A stretch of DNA of 64,000 nt. It comes from Astragalus membranaceus (taxonomy: Eukaryota > Streptophyta > Magnoliopsida > Fabales > Fabaceae). Below, piece by piece: positions 26,249 to 37,617 of the stretch. Below the pieces are notes generated by a model. It ran no database searches and had not been told where the DNA came from. It was given only the letters and a program-made list of their open reading frames with translations. Position numbers and translations under genes: made by a program. Every line of letters begins with the position of its first letter. Position 1 is the first letter of the stretch. Where the stretch lies: contig CM076854.1 of NCBI GenBank assembly GCA_039519185.1, positions 149,902,997 to 149,966,996 on the forward strand, read 5' to 3'.

Positions 26249-27575
26249 TTGGTCGGAAAATATTAGTAGCCGGCGGTCAAACAAATGTGAGAATATATAT
26301 TAGTTGGACTAGGAGAAGCCCTAATGCAAGCATTAGTGGAATGAAGTACGTAGTAATCTTTAGTGACCATTAAAACCCAAGTATTTAGGACTTTATTGAG
26401 ATCAAAGGAAAATATAATACTACTTATTTTGTCACAATGCTATACTAACTTTTTTTCTTCCTTTCTAATCATTCAGACTCCTCACTATTTTCTACTCTCT
26501 TGAGACAATCACCAATACATAGTATAGTACAAAAAAACACCTAATAATATATGAAAATACACATAGCTTTTACAAGGATAATTAATTAATTAAATTAAAA
26601 TGTATCTAAAACAAATTCAATGAACTGAAAAAGATAAAGAAGTTGTTGGTAGTGTTTACCGGCAGGTGGCAGTGTACTAACTTAGCGACAAACAGCAGCA
26701 GTTCCCAGGTGCGGCGTTCGGCGCATAAATGAAAAACAATTAATTAAGCAATTAACTAATCCAACTAATTAATTAATTAATTAAACTCAACCAAAACCAT
26801 GCCAGCCGTTCAACCCCGTACAAATTACATGCGTGCACGAAAATAAAACTAATATACTTGTAATAGTAGCTTCTAAATATTTTTTTCTTCAACAAATAAG
26901 TCTTCCTAATCAATGGTTTTGGGTGAGTCACCTCTCTTATATAGAAGCTACTATTACAAGTATATTATTACATCTCCGCCCAAAACTTGGACACTACATC
27001 TCCACCAAAAACTTTAAGACGTTGAGTATATGAGTCACCTCTCTTTATATACATCCTTTCATTCAGCTCATTCTTAGTCGATGTGAGACTAACCACTCAC
27101 ACTTGAATTCTCGACAATGCCCCTCAAGTGTGAGTTGTCCCACGTAACTAGACTTGATCAAAACCAAGATCTACTCATCGCTCCCCCACCAAGCCGAACC
27201 ATTTGATAACGCTTGTTGGGGAGTTCGGGGGAGTATTGTGAGCAATAACGAGCTAACGACCAGAACTATTAAGAGACTTTGACACTACTTATCCACTCAA
27301 AATTTTGAGGCAAAGAGCATATGAGTCACCTTTCTTATATATATCATTCATTTAGTTCATTTATAATCGATGTGTGACTAACCATTCACACTTGAATTTC
27401 GAACGTAAACTTTTATATTTTTATTTAGATCCAAAAGATTTATATTTTTATTTAGATCCCAAAGAACAGCAAACCCAATAGAAGAACCAGTCCAGTCCTA
27501 TATTACACCTGCCATTAAAAAATGTCCCCCTTAAACCCAACACATGACCCTTCCATGTCCCCTCTCTTCACCTTT
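26249..27575. repeat. Intergenic DNA with TRIM-like direct repeats upstream of LBD
   Basis: No gene is seen. A block of about 85 bases is present twice, near 27022-27110 and 27312-27400. It contains ATGAGTCACC, then pyrimidines, TATATA, ATTCA, CGATGTG and ACTAACCA, then TTCACACTTGAATT. A shorter piece (GAGTCACCTCTCTTATATA) also occurs near 26925. The arrangement of similar arms around about 200 bases with no coding capacity resembles a small non-coding LTR (TRIM) element or a tandem duplication. Runs of TTAATTAA occur near 26580 and 26765. Confidence 0.45.
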
Positions 27576-27584
27576 TTTATAAGA
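27576..27584 (+). promoter_or_regulatory. TATA box candidate of the LBD gene
   Basis: TTTTATAAG lies about 265 bases upstream of the start codon in an otherwise pyrimidine-rich leader. A leader of this length is plausible for this gene class. There is no experimental support. Confidence 0.4.
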
Positions 27585-27846
27585 CCCTTTATACCCCTCA
27601 TTCCCACTGTCCCACTTCCCCTCAACTCAACTCACTCATTCCATACTCCTTTCATTTTATAACCTTACATTACACCATTTCCTAGTGTGCTCGTGTGCCT
27701 ACAAATTTTTATTATTCACTTCCAATCTTCCAACCTTCCTTTCTTTTCAGTTTTCACTTCACACACATAAAATCAAACACTTTAACTACACAACAAACTC
27801 TTCTCTCTCTTTACTCTGTCTGTGTAACTCATTCATTGGAATTAAT

Positions 27847-29012
27847 ATGGCTTCTTCAAGTGGAAATGGAAGTTCTGGTTCTCCTTGTGGTGCATGCAAA
27901 TTCCTTAGAAGAAAGTGTGCAGTTGATTGCATCTTTGCACCTTATTTTTCCTCTGAACAAGGCCCTGCTAGATTTGCAGCTATTCATAAAGTTTTTGGTG
28001 CCAGCAATGTTTCCAAGTTGCTTTTGCATATTCCAGCTCATGATCGTTGTGAAGCTGTTGTCACCATTGCATATGAAGCTCAAGCTCGCATTAGAGACCC
28101 TGTTTATGGCTGTGTGTCTCACATTTTCGCCTTACAACAACAGGTAAACTTCACATCTATGTAGCACCGACACTTCAGATTGAAGCGCAAACACCTCTCC
28201 GACACTGGCGACACATGTGTTTACACTCAATCACTTCAATTTTCTTAAATTATTATTGTTGTCTCTATGTCAGTATCATGTCTATGTCTCTGTCGATGTT
28301 TTATAACTTCACATTCATATATGTTTTTTTTTCCCTTCAAATGATGTTAGATACATGCATATGTTACTCTGACTCATTCATCAAGGTTTCTTCAGAACTT
28401 AGATTTTTTCTTTTTGTTTTTCACATTTTCTCTTTTATTAATTTTTTAATATGTATTGGAAATTTGGAAAATTAGTGAGGTCAACAATCAAAGATTGAAA
28501 CACACTACTCCTGTCTTTATCTTTAGGCCTCTTTGTTACTTCAAGGGCCAGTCCAAGACTATTATTTAATGCAAGTGACTATATTAAATGTGCATTAGTC
28601 AATTTATTAATAAACAAACAAGATTTTCATGTCACTATAATTAATTCTATTGGCATTTCTTCTCTTTACGTTTTCTTTTTTTTTTCTTTTTGTTTTGATG
28701 CAGGTGGCATGCTTGCAAGCACAACTTATGCAAGTGAAGACTCAGCTGGCACATAACATAGAGAATAATCAGTGTCAAGGGAATATTAATATTAATGTTG
28801 GTGGACAACACATGAATCAATTTTGTCCATCTTATAATATGAATCCTATATCTCCTCAAAGCTCTCTTGAATCAATTGATCATAGCAACATTAATGATGG
28901 GAGCAGCCGAGAGGATTTCTCATTCCATGCTTGTTCTAAGAAAAGGTCTTACAACAATCATAATGATTTAGGTGAGTTGCAACAAATTGCACTTAGGATG
29001 ATGAGGAATTGA
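27847..29012 (+). CDS. LOB-domain (LBD/ASL) transcription factor, LBD16/LBD29-like
   Basis: The exons are 27847-28143 and 28704-29012, with a GT/AG intron of 560 bases in phase 0, giving 201 aa. Residues about 12-110 are a complete LOB domain. The zinc-like C block is C-X2-C-X6-C-X3-C, starting CGACKFLRRKC. The GAS block contains FGASNVSK and ends before RDPVYGC. The leucine-rich coil around the splice site (ALQQQVACLQAQL) is typical of class I LBD proteins. The phrase VSHIFALQQQ and the C-terminal LQQIALRMMRN suggest the LBD16/LBD29 group. In other plants that group is auxin-induced and acts in lateral root and, in legumes, nodule initiation; that role here is inference. It is a DNA-binding nuclear protein. 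The start is the ATG after an AT-rich leader, immediately before the serine/glycine-rich N terminus. The tail (111-201) is asparagine-rich. No defect was seen. Confidence 0.93.
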
Positions 29013-32000
29013 CTAGGATTTTAGTAAATCTAGCCTTTGTTTTCTTGAAGAATGTTCTCTAGTGTGGAAGATGAGATATGTATGCTCTTTTCTTAGTGTT
29101 CGATACAAGGTTTTAAATGGTGGGATCATCGTCGTGATAGCATCACAATCCTTGATATCTTAGAGAATTGCAGTTACAGAGACATAAAAAACTATGATCT
29201 AAGTTGCATCACAATCTTTGATATCTGTTAAATATGGTTGATGCGATCTCAATTGCAACTGCAGTTGTAGAAACATAAAAAGTCATGATGTCACGACTCA
29301 AACTGCGATTGTATCTTTATTTATTTTATAGATTCATCGGCTTAAGTCTCTGTGATATTTATCTTTGTCTAACTTATGTACTCAAATAGTAGTGGTTAGT
29401 TAACTTCCAATCCAATGGACAAAATAATGTGGTTAATTTAAATCACAACAACAAAATATAACATAGACACTATTGAACCAAAAATGGCATAAAGTAAACC
29501 TAGAAAATAGGGGTTGTCATGAATAATTATTAAGCATTTTTTTGCCTGTGAAACTTCAATAATGATGATGTACCTTTGAATTATGAGTTGTCCTTCCTTA
29601 GTCTTCTAGCTTTCCCTTCCTTGTTCAATGGGAGATCTTTTCTTTAACAAAAAAACCACACGCTTAATTTAACTTTGTAAAGGACAAATAGAATTTTTTG
29701 TTTTATTTATAGTGGGAATCCCCATCTAAACCAGGTTACTTTGGATTTGTTCAAAAACCAACAAGCTGTCTTTATACTACTTTTTTGATAATGTCATTCA
29801 CATTTATGAGGTGTTTGGCAATGAAAAAACATTAATATCAAAAACACTACTAATCAAGTTACCGTATTATTGGTGCGCAGTATCCACTAATTTTGTTGAT
29901 GATTAATCTATGTCAGGAAATATGACTAGTCACATGTACCTGGCTTTGTCGGTCTTGTGGTTCTCCCCTCCAAATAGAGTTTTTGTCACACCTAAGACTC
30001 AAACTCGAGACGTTGAAGTGAGATTAAGGCTCGGTTACTCCTCAGACCAAACCTAATTGATAATACTAATCAAGTCTAATATGAAGCAAAAAAAATACGA
30101 CCCACGACAAAGAATGCAACCTCAATTTTTACTCTATTGATTCAATTTTTAATTTTTTTTATATCTTTTCTTGTGTTACCCCCAATCCACGACAAAATTC
30201 TCATCAATAACTTTATAAGTCGATTTTATAAAATTGAGTTGAGCCAAAATTGTAAAGAGTATCGAAGTCTATTCCAAATTTATTGAAATAGTCACCATTA
30301 TTATTCGTGCACAAAACCCAAGAGTGCTCGACATGAGAGAGTATATTGAAAAAAACTTAAGTCTCATGTCAACTAAAATATGATACCAAAAAGAGTTTAC
30401 GTAAAAAAACAGTTGCAAACTAGTATTGTGAGGGTAAAGTGATCGAAGAACTGAAGTCAAAAGTGATCGAAGATGCCTCATTTTCAAACATGTTCAGATC
30501 CAAATGCAATGTTCCCTTGGGTACATTGATGAAACATCTTTCTAACATTTTATTTTTGCAAAGCATGAGCTAGAGAGTACTTGGATGCTATCATTATAAC
30601 TAAAGGCAAGCTCAACCGTAGGATAAGTATCAAATGGACCCCACTTAATTAACAGGTAGTTTTACCTAACATTACTATTTAATCTAATTGTAATATCAAT
30701 ATAGTAATGATTTTGTATTCTTACTAGTAGACAAAGTGTCCCCTGGATTGAATGCATAGGTTACAATCACTGTTTTCATTTAACCCCCCGGCTATTTCAT
30801 AGTAACACCGAATCAAGATCCTAATCTTATTCGGCCATGTTTAATTTTGAAAGAATTGCTTTAATTTGTTGGATTAGCCATTGAATTGAATAAATTTAGT
30901 TTGGGATGTAGACACATCTACTCACGGCCATGGTATCAAATAATTAAAGAGTTGGTGTTATAATAATCAAATAGATAGAAACAAAGAATAGTACTATATA
31001 CTTCAAATGATTCGGTCATCTTGTGATCATAACCGAGCTCGCAACAAGTGTACTTTTAAGTTTAGAGTAAAGACCCAAAATGATCTAAAAAAAATGTCTG
31101 CGATATATTAGTTCATGAAAAAATGTGTCTGATACGTCGGAACTCAAAAAAGGGACAAAATAGACCCTGTATTTTTCTCGAGGACTAACATGTGTTGATT
31201 GCACGCATGATATGATTCAAAATAAAGGGTCATAATGTGTTCGATATAATACAGAAGAATCTCAAATGTACCTTTCTCATAGAACTCAAAAAATGGACAA
31301 AATAGACCTTGTATTTTTTTGCGTCTTTGCAGTCCCACAAATCTAGACACAACACCATACGACTCTCTTGAATTTTGGAAACTAGAAGAAAGAATCCAAA
31401 AACTTGCAAAGAACAACGAAGGTGAAACCATAAATGAACATCTCATAAACGTACACTATACAGAAACAAAGGAATATGTTAGGTTTTCAGTAGTTTCTTT
31501 CTTTGCTTAGGAAACAAATGGCAACTGAATCTCATTTTTTGAAAACTAAAACTTCAAACAAGAAATCAAGGACAAAGGATAAACAAGAACAAAGTAAACA
31601 AAAATTGCAACACAAACATAAATCAACGGGTCTGGTTTGGTGGTTCACCTTCGCATCTAGGTCTTTTTCGTTTTTAGTTTATGGATTTGCAGAAATTAAT
31701 GGCGTTGTGTTATGGATTTGCGGGGCAGAAATGACCAATAGCACATATTATGTTCATTTTTTGATTCTATAAGAAAGGTTTTACTTAGAAGATTAATTTA
31801 GCTCAAAACTATTAAATGTGTACACTAATTGACATGTTGGCAGAAGTTAATATTCCACGTCAACAAATAACACGACCCATCTAACTGACGTTTTTTAATG
31901 GTGATGGACGAAAGAACCAACATGTCTCTATTTGAAAATGTGAGGAACTAAATTAAAACTTAAAATTTCTCGAAGACTAATATACATTTTTTCTCAAATG

Positions 32001-32454
32001 ACTATTTTCAAACTTTACTTTTTAAGTTTAACATTGATTGTGAATCGTGAAACTATTTTATGATTTCCATTTTTTGATAATTTTCCTTGCGTGTCACTCA
32101 AATATCATTGGCGAATTCCGTACTAATTTGATTGAAGAAACTAAGCGTGGGTTGTGCAGCTTCTAAATCATTTAAATATAGTAGCAAAATTATTATTTGG
32201 TCTCGGACTTCTGCATTATACACAATAATAGGTGTGATAATACTTCAAGGGGAGACAAGAATTATGGGGACCATATGCTGAAACTCGTAGTGACTTACAA
32301 GACTTAGCCAAAGATTATGAGTCCAATTACTTTCTGGAAATATTTTTCGTTTTTCAATTCTTAAGATTTGTATTCATTTTATATTGCTAACAAGAGGATT
32401 GAAGACTATCATAGTAAACAATAATGATAGTCTTTCATCTTCTATCTTCAAGGA
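29013..32454. other. Intergenic region with small degenerate repeats
   Basis: No gene can be supported. GCATCACAATC with TTGATATCT occurs twice (near 29141 and 29206) in a short duplicated segment. Near 31145 and 31285 the phrase GGACAAAATAGACC is repeated, and TTTCTCGAGGACTAA (31178) has a diverged partner at 31967. Between these lies a short possible exon (31331-31470, acceptor TTTGCAG) whose product I do not recognise. Sequence of the Ogre-like LTR probably begins somewhere in 32.2-32.4 kb, but I could not fix its edge. Confidence 0.4.
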
Positions 32455-33177
32455 TAAGGAAATTTGTTACTTTACTTTTATCCCACCAAAGATAAGGAAA
32501 TAAAAACACCAAACACCTGCATTTTTGACAGGCTCAATTAAATGCAATCAACGAGGTTTGACTTGCTAATTTCAAGAGGAAAGGAGTTGATTTCGACAGT
32601 GAGAAGTTTTCCCAAGAAGGTTCGACACAGTGCTTAACTTAGTAGAAATTGAAGAATTGAAGCCAAAGGTTCGACGAGAAGAAAATTAGTGATAGATCAG
32701 AAGTCAAGTGCTCGTTGTCAAAACGGCGTAGCAGTTATTGTGGTCGAAGACATGGCTAAGGAAATAAAAAATTTGTTACTTTACTTTGGTGTCTTCAACA
32801 AATAAAAAAATTTGTTACTTTACTTTTATCCCACCAAAGATAAGGAAATAAAAACACCAAACACCAGCATTTTCGACAGGCTCAATTAAATGCAGTCAAC
32901 GAGGTCTGACTTGCTAATTTCAAGAGGAAAGGTGTTGATTTCGACAGTGAGAAGTTTTCCCAAGAAGGTTCGACACAGTGCTTAACTTAGTAGAAATTGA
33001 AGAATTGAAGCCAATGGTTCGACGAGAAGAAAATTAGTGATAGATCAGAAGTCAAGTGCTCGTTGTCAAAACGGCGTAGCAGTTATTGTGGTCGAAGACA
33101 TGGCAGTTACCATTTTTCAAATTCTATGTACAGTTAGTTAGTTATTGTGTTTCCCTCCTTGTATAAATAGTAGTTTT
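32455..33177 (+). repeat. Left part of an Ogre/Tat-like 5' LTR with a tandem duplication
   Basis: A segment of about 296 bases (32462-32757, beginning TTTGTTACTTTACTTTTATC and ending GTCGAAGACATGGC) is repeated at 32810-33106, with a period of 348 and only a few differences. A plant-type TATA box follows at 33162. The sequence then stops at the edge of the copia element and resumes on its far side at 38542. It is assigned to the downstream gypsy element because the far side leads straight into an LTR end, a primer site and gag. Confidence 0.55.
33162..33170 (+). promoter_or_regulatory. LTR TATA box
   Basis: TATAAATAG stands in the context expected of a retrotransposon U3 promoter. The copia insertion begins only eight bases downstream, so transcription from this promoter would run into the copia element instead of its own R-U5. 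Confidence 0.55.
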
Positions 33178-34659
33178 TGTTACCAAGTGGTTTTAGTCTC
33201 AAAAGGGAGGGTGAATTGAGATTTTAAAAATTAAGTCCCCTTTAATGACTTGATTGATTTTTCGCGCAGGTTTATGGAACGAATTAACGAGAAACGAAAA
33301 CTGAAAATAAAGCAGTAAAGAACACAGAATTTTATACTGGTTCGGTCACTTCCAAGTGACCTACGTCCAAACCTCACACCCTTGTGAGATTTTCCACTAA
33401 CACAACAAAGCTTACAGGTGCTTTGGAAACCTTTACAGACTCAGGCACTCTTCTCCTAGGATACCCCGCCTATGAAGAGCCCTCAAATCTACAGCAACAA
33501 CAACAACAAGAGATACCCCACCATTGTTACAATCAACAACCCTAGAGAGATACCCCACTCCCTAGTACAAATAGCAACCCTAGAGAGATACCCCACTCTC
33601 TAGTACCAAATACAGTGTAAAAATGAATTACAAAAATTAACAACAAAAATACCTCTTATGAAGGCAGATTACAACAACTTGAAGATCATCAACCCAACCT
33701 AGCCCTTGAGACAAATCAGCTCTGACAGATGAAGAATACTTGAAGAACAGAGGTGTGTGTTCTAGGGTTTAGTTTTTGCGTTTCACCGTAAGCGTAAAAA
33801 TGGGTTGTTTTTTCTGAGAAACACTAAGTCCCTATTTATAGATTTAGGAAAAATATGACCGTTGAATGAGATCACACTACGAATAAATTCGATTCTATGC
33901 TTGAAATAGTTTAGTGTGTGGATCGATTCTTTGCTTGAAAATATGACCGTTGATAGCTTCTAACACTAAATGAAAAATCGATTATGTGTTTAAGGTGTAA
34001 GTAGGAAATCGATTTTTAGCTTAAAAGAAATAGGCTATGAATCGATTATTTGCTTCAAAGCAAGCAAGCCATAAATCGATTCTTCTCTTTAAAAGGAAAG
34101 CCATGAATCGATTTTTCTCTTTTAAAATAGAGAGCCATGAATCGATTCTTAGCTTTGCAAAAATCAAGTTCATGACTAAGAAGGAAGGAAATCGATTTGT
34201 AGCTTTATGTATTTAAGGGGAAAATCGATCTGTTGCCTTTAGAAAAATGTTTGGAAATCGATTTTGGGCTTTAAGGAAGAAGGCTATGAATCGATTTGTC
34301 TTTAAGGAAAACAAGTGCAAAATCGATTTTGTGCTTGGTGTATCAGGTGCAAAATCGATTTTGTGCTTTCAAAACTTATTTTCATGTTACGTGCCTTACC
34401 TATGTGCATGCATGCATTTTGAAAACTGTGAAGGCTATGAAACTGTGAGATGAGCTGACTCTCAGAAGCGGCTTACAATATATCCTAAGACACGACCCAA
34501 ACCCTTGAGACTACCCTTACTTCTTGAGTCTTGTTTGTGCCTTGGATTTCCGCTTGGTCATTTTCCTCTTTGAACACATCATCAAAACCTAACCTGCTTG
34601 TCATTTTGACTTCGAACACATCATCATCAAAACCTAACCTGCAAAAGAAATATAACCAC
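33178..34659 (-). repeat. 3' LTR of the copia element (complete, 1482 bp)
   Basis: On its own strand it runs TGTGGTTATA...TTGGTAACA. It contains an irregular array of ATCGATT motifs about every 35-50 bases between about 33885 and 34365, each set in GAATCGATTNTTNGCTT-like text. Confidence 0.85.
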
Positions 34660-34674
34660 ATTCTCCCCCTTTTT
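34660..34674 (-). other. Polypurine tract of the copia element
   Basis: The minus strand reads CAAAAAGGGGGAGAA directly before the 3' LTR. Together with GTCATCATC just upstream, this is the hallmark 3' end of plant copia internal regions. Confidence 0.8.
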
Positions 34675-34785
34675 GATGATGACAAAACTTTACTCATCTT
34701 TGAGTGGGAGGTTAGTTCATCAAACAAAATAATGCATGATATGCGACAGGACTCCCCCTTACTTGATGCTCCCCTATCTCAATGA

Positions 34786-37616
34786 TTAGATGCAAAATGA
34801 CAATTCTATATCAATCCTATATATATTTCTCCTCCTTTTTGTCATGATCAAAAGGGTGACCGTGAGATACAGATTTCGAGTCGAAGGTTCAGCCTCCTTC
34901 TCCTTATTCTCACTTTTCTTTTCTCCTTTTAGCTTTAATGCTTCAAGCTCATCTGCAGCATCATCAATAACCTTTCCCAACCTTTTGGGGTTAGACTCTT
35001 CAACTGTTACATGCACGGATTCCTCAATTTCTTTATTTCTTTTATTGAATATTCTAAATGCTTTACTAGATACAGAATAACCAAGAAAAATTCCTTCATC
35101 AGCTTTAGCATCAAATTTCCCTAGGTTATCTTTTCCATTGTTTAAAACAAAGCATTTGCATCCAAAAGTGTGTAAGTGTGCAATGTTTGGTTTTCTACCT
35201 TTGTAAAGTTCATAAGGGGTTTTCTTTAAAATAGACCTAATCAAAAACTCTATTCATAACATAACAAGCAGTACTTACAGCATCAGCCCAAAAGTATTTT
35301 GGGATGTCATGATCATTCAGCATGGTTCTGGCAAGCTCTTCCTTTTCCTCTCAACGACTCCATTCTGTTGAGCAGTTCTAGGTGCTGAGAAGTTGTGATC
35401 AATACCAGATTCTTCACAAAAAATTTCAAACATTTCATTCTCAAACTCTCCACCGTGATCGGTTCGGATGGAGATAATTTTCAGCTCTTTCTCGTTTTGT
35501 ATGCTACGAGCAAGTTTCTTGAATGCTCCAAAAGTATCACTTTTATTTGCAAAAAACAGTGTCCAGGTGTACCTTGAGTAGTCATCTACTATAACAAGTG
35601 CAAAATAATTTCCACCAAGGCTTTTCGTCCGTGAGGGACCAAATAGATCCATGTGTAAAAACTGCAATGGTTTGTTAGTAGACACAATATTTTTTTTTTT
35701 GATTTAAAAGATACTTTGACTTGTTTACCTTTTTGGCATGCATCACATAACTTATATTTTTCAAACTTGATTTTAGGAAGACCACTAACTAGTTCCTTAG
35801 AGACTAATTTATTTAGGTGGTCCATACGTATATGAGCTGCTCTACGATGCCATAGCCAAGAGTTTTCTTCCTTACTAATGAGACATGCATTATGGGATGA
35901 CACTTCATCAAGATTAATCATGTATATGTTTTCTACTCTGTTTCCTATCATCCTAACTTGTTTACTCTTTTTATCCTCTATGATGCATGATCCTGAATCA
36001 AATATTACTCTATTTCCTTTATCACATAATTTACTAAGACTTAATAAACTATTCTTAAGTTCTTCTACATTAAGCACATTTTCAATAGAGGTGAATAAAG
36101 CTTTACCAATCTAACCTTCACCGGTGATTCTTCCTCTATTGTTGTCATCACAAGTCACATGACCGCTTTTTTCCGGGGGTGAGTGTTAAGAACTTTGTTG
36201 AGTCTCCAGTCATGCGCTTTGAGTCTTTGCTGTCAAAGTATCAATCTGCCCCCATACCTTGAAGCATACCTGCAATGAGATCAAGTCGAAAATTTTGGTA
36301 CCCAAATTTCTTTGGGGTCCTTGTGGGTTAGTACTTGGTATAGTCCCTTTGGGAACCCATACCTTTTTCACGACTTGTCTTCCTCTAGCCATGCAAACAG
36401 ATGCAGTATGTCCTAGTTTGGCACAGTAATAACATCTAATATATGAGCTAGTAGTGAACTTAGGCCTATAATGCAAATTTCTTTTTATGGAAGTGTTTCT
36501 TTGTGGCCTAGGATGCACATGTTGTTTGTTTTGTACGCACATTTTTCCTAATTTCCATTCAAGCTCATGGATTTTCTTTTCATGTTCTGTACACTTATCA
36601 CATACATAATTTGCCTTAAAATAAACAGGATCATCATTTTCTTTTCTAAGCTCTAATTTTTCCTTAGTTAAAGCATTAACTTCATTTTGAAGACGAGCAA
36701 TAGTTTTCTTAGATTTACTTAATGCTTTAGCTAATTTTACAGAATCATTATGCAATTCAAGAAATGCCTCATGTAATTCATCATATGCATTTTGTAAAGT
36801 GTCAGAGTTAGAATATACCTCAGTTTCATTTTCACTATCGTGGCCGGCCATGAGAGCAACTTGAGCTTTTTCACTAATTATCTGATGAGTTCAGGTCATT
36901 GTCTTCCCATGATATGTAGGCTTTTCTACCATTGTTTCCTTTGGACCCCCTTTTCTTAAACTTTGACAATTTTCTTTGTAAGTTCGGGCACTCCATGTTA
37001 TGTGTCCGGATTTACCGCATTCTCTGTTTAGGCATCTCAACACTTTGTTGATCAAGTCTTCGGGAGGGAACAATTTTCCTAATGAGCCCAATTTGTTCAC
37101 TATGTGAGTGAACCTCTTTTGCATTTCTTGTATCGATTCTCCTTGATTCATTCTGAATAATTCATATTCCCGGATGAGAGTATTGGTTCTTGCTCTTTTT
37201 ACCTCACAAGTACCTTCATGAGTGACTTGAAGGTTGTCCCACATTTCTTGAGCAGATTTACAGTTTGATACTCTAAAAAATTCATCGGGACTAAGTGCGG
37301 AAGTGATAATGTTCTTGGCACGAAAATTGTGTTGAACTTTCCTTTTATCATTATCCGTCCATTCATTTCTTTCTTTCACTATGAGTGCGCCATTTACCAT
37401 GTGCGTGGGAACAAAAGGTCCATTTTCCACAGCATCCCATATATCTATATCTACCCCTTCTATTAATATTCTCATTCTTTCTTTCCAATATGCATAGTCT
37501 TCCTCGTTGAATCTCGGAGGACGGGTAAGAGATGCACCCTCTTGTGTAGACCAACCTGAAGCCATTTCTCTTGAAGCTGCTAGGCCCTTTATACAAGAGT
37601 CTAGCTCTGATACCAC
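34786..37616 (-). pseudogene. Copia gag and integrase remnant lacking RT-RNase H
   Basis: In order on the minus strand are four blocks. A gag N-terminal region of the UBN2 type (37616-36891) carries YWKERMRILIEG. A gag C-terminal region (36851-36210) has a coiled-coil stretch and the zinc knuckle CYYCAKLGHTASVC. The protease-to-integrase link (36077-35589) has a GAG-pre-integrase block with WHRRAAH. The integrase core (35685-35317) shows D-X-n-D-X35-E-like text, including SIRTDHGGEFEN and TAQQNGVVERK, followed by the integrase tail to 34786 (KTPYELYKGRKPN). Several frameshifts separate these parts. The sequence then goes almost directly to the polypurine tract, so RT and RNase H have been deleted. 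The element could not move by itself. Confidence 0.88.
37604..37615 (-). other. Primer-binding site of the copia element
   Basis: The plus strand reads GCTCTGATACCA, the complement of the initiator tRNA-Met site, two bases from the right LTR. Confidence 0.88.
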
Positions 37617-37617
37617 T

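Noticed and set aside
27695..28147. 150-residue frame overlapping LBD exon 1 in another phase
   Set aside because: It is a shadow of the LBD coding sequence and its leader, with no recognisable domain.
27685..28164. Longer frame extending the LBD protein upstream to 27685 and past the splice donor
   Set aside because: The extension lies in the pyrimidine-rich leader and its residues do not match LBD N-termini. The downstream part is intron, shown by the GT/AG pair and by the coil motif continuing in exon 2.
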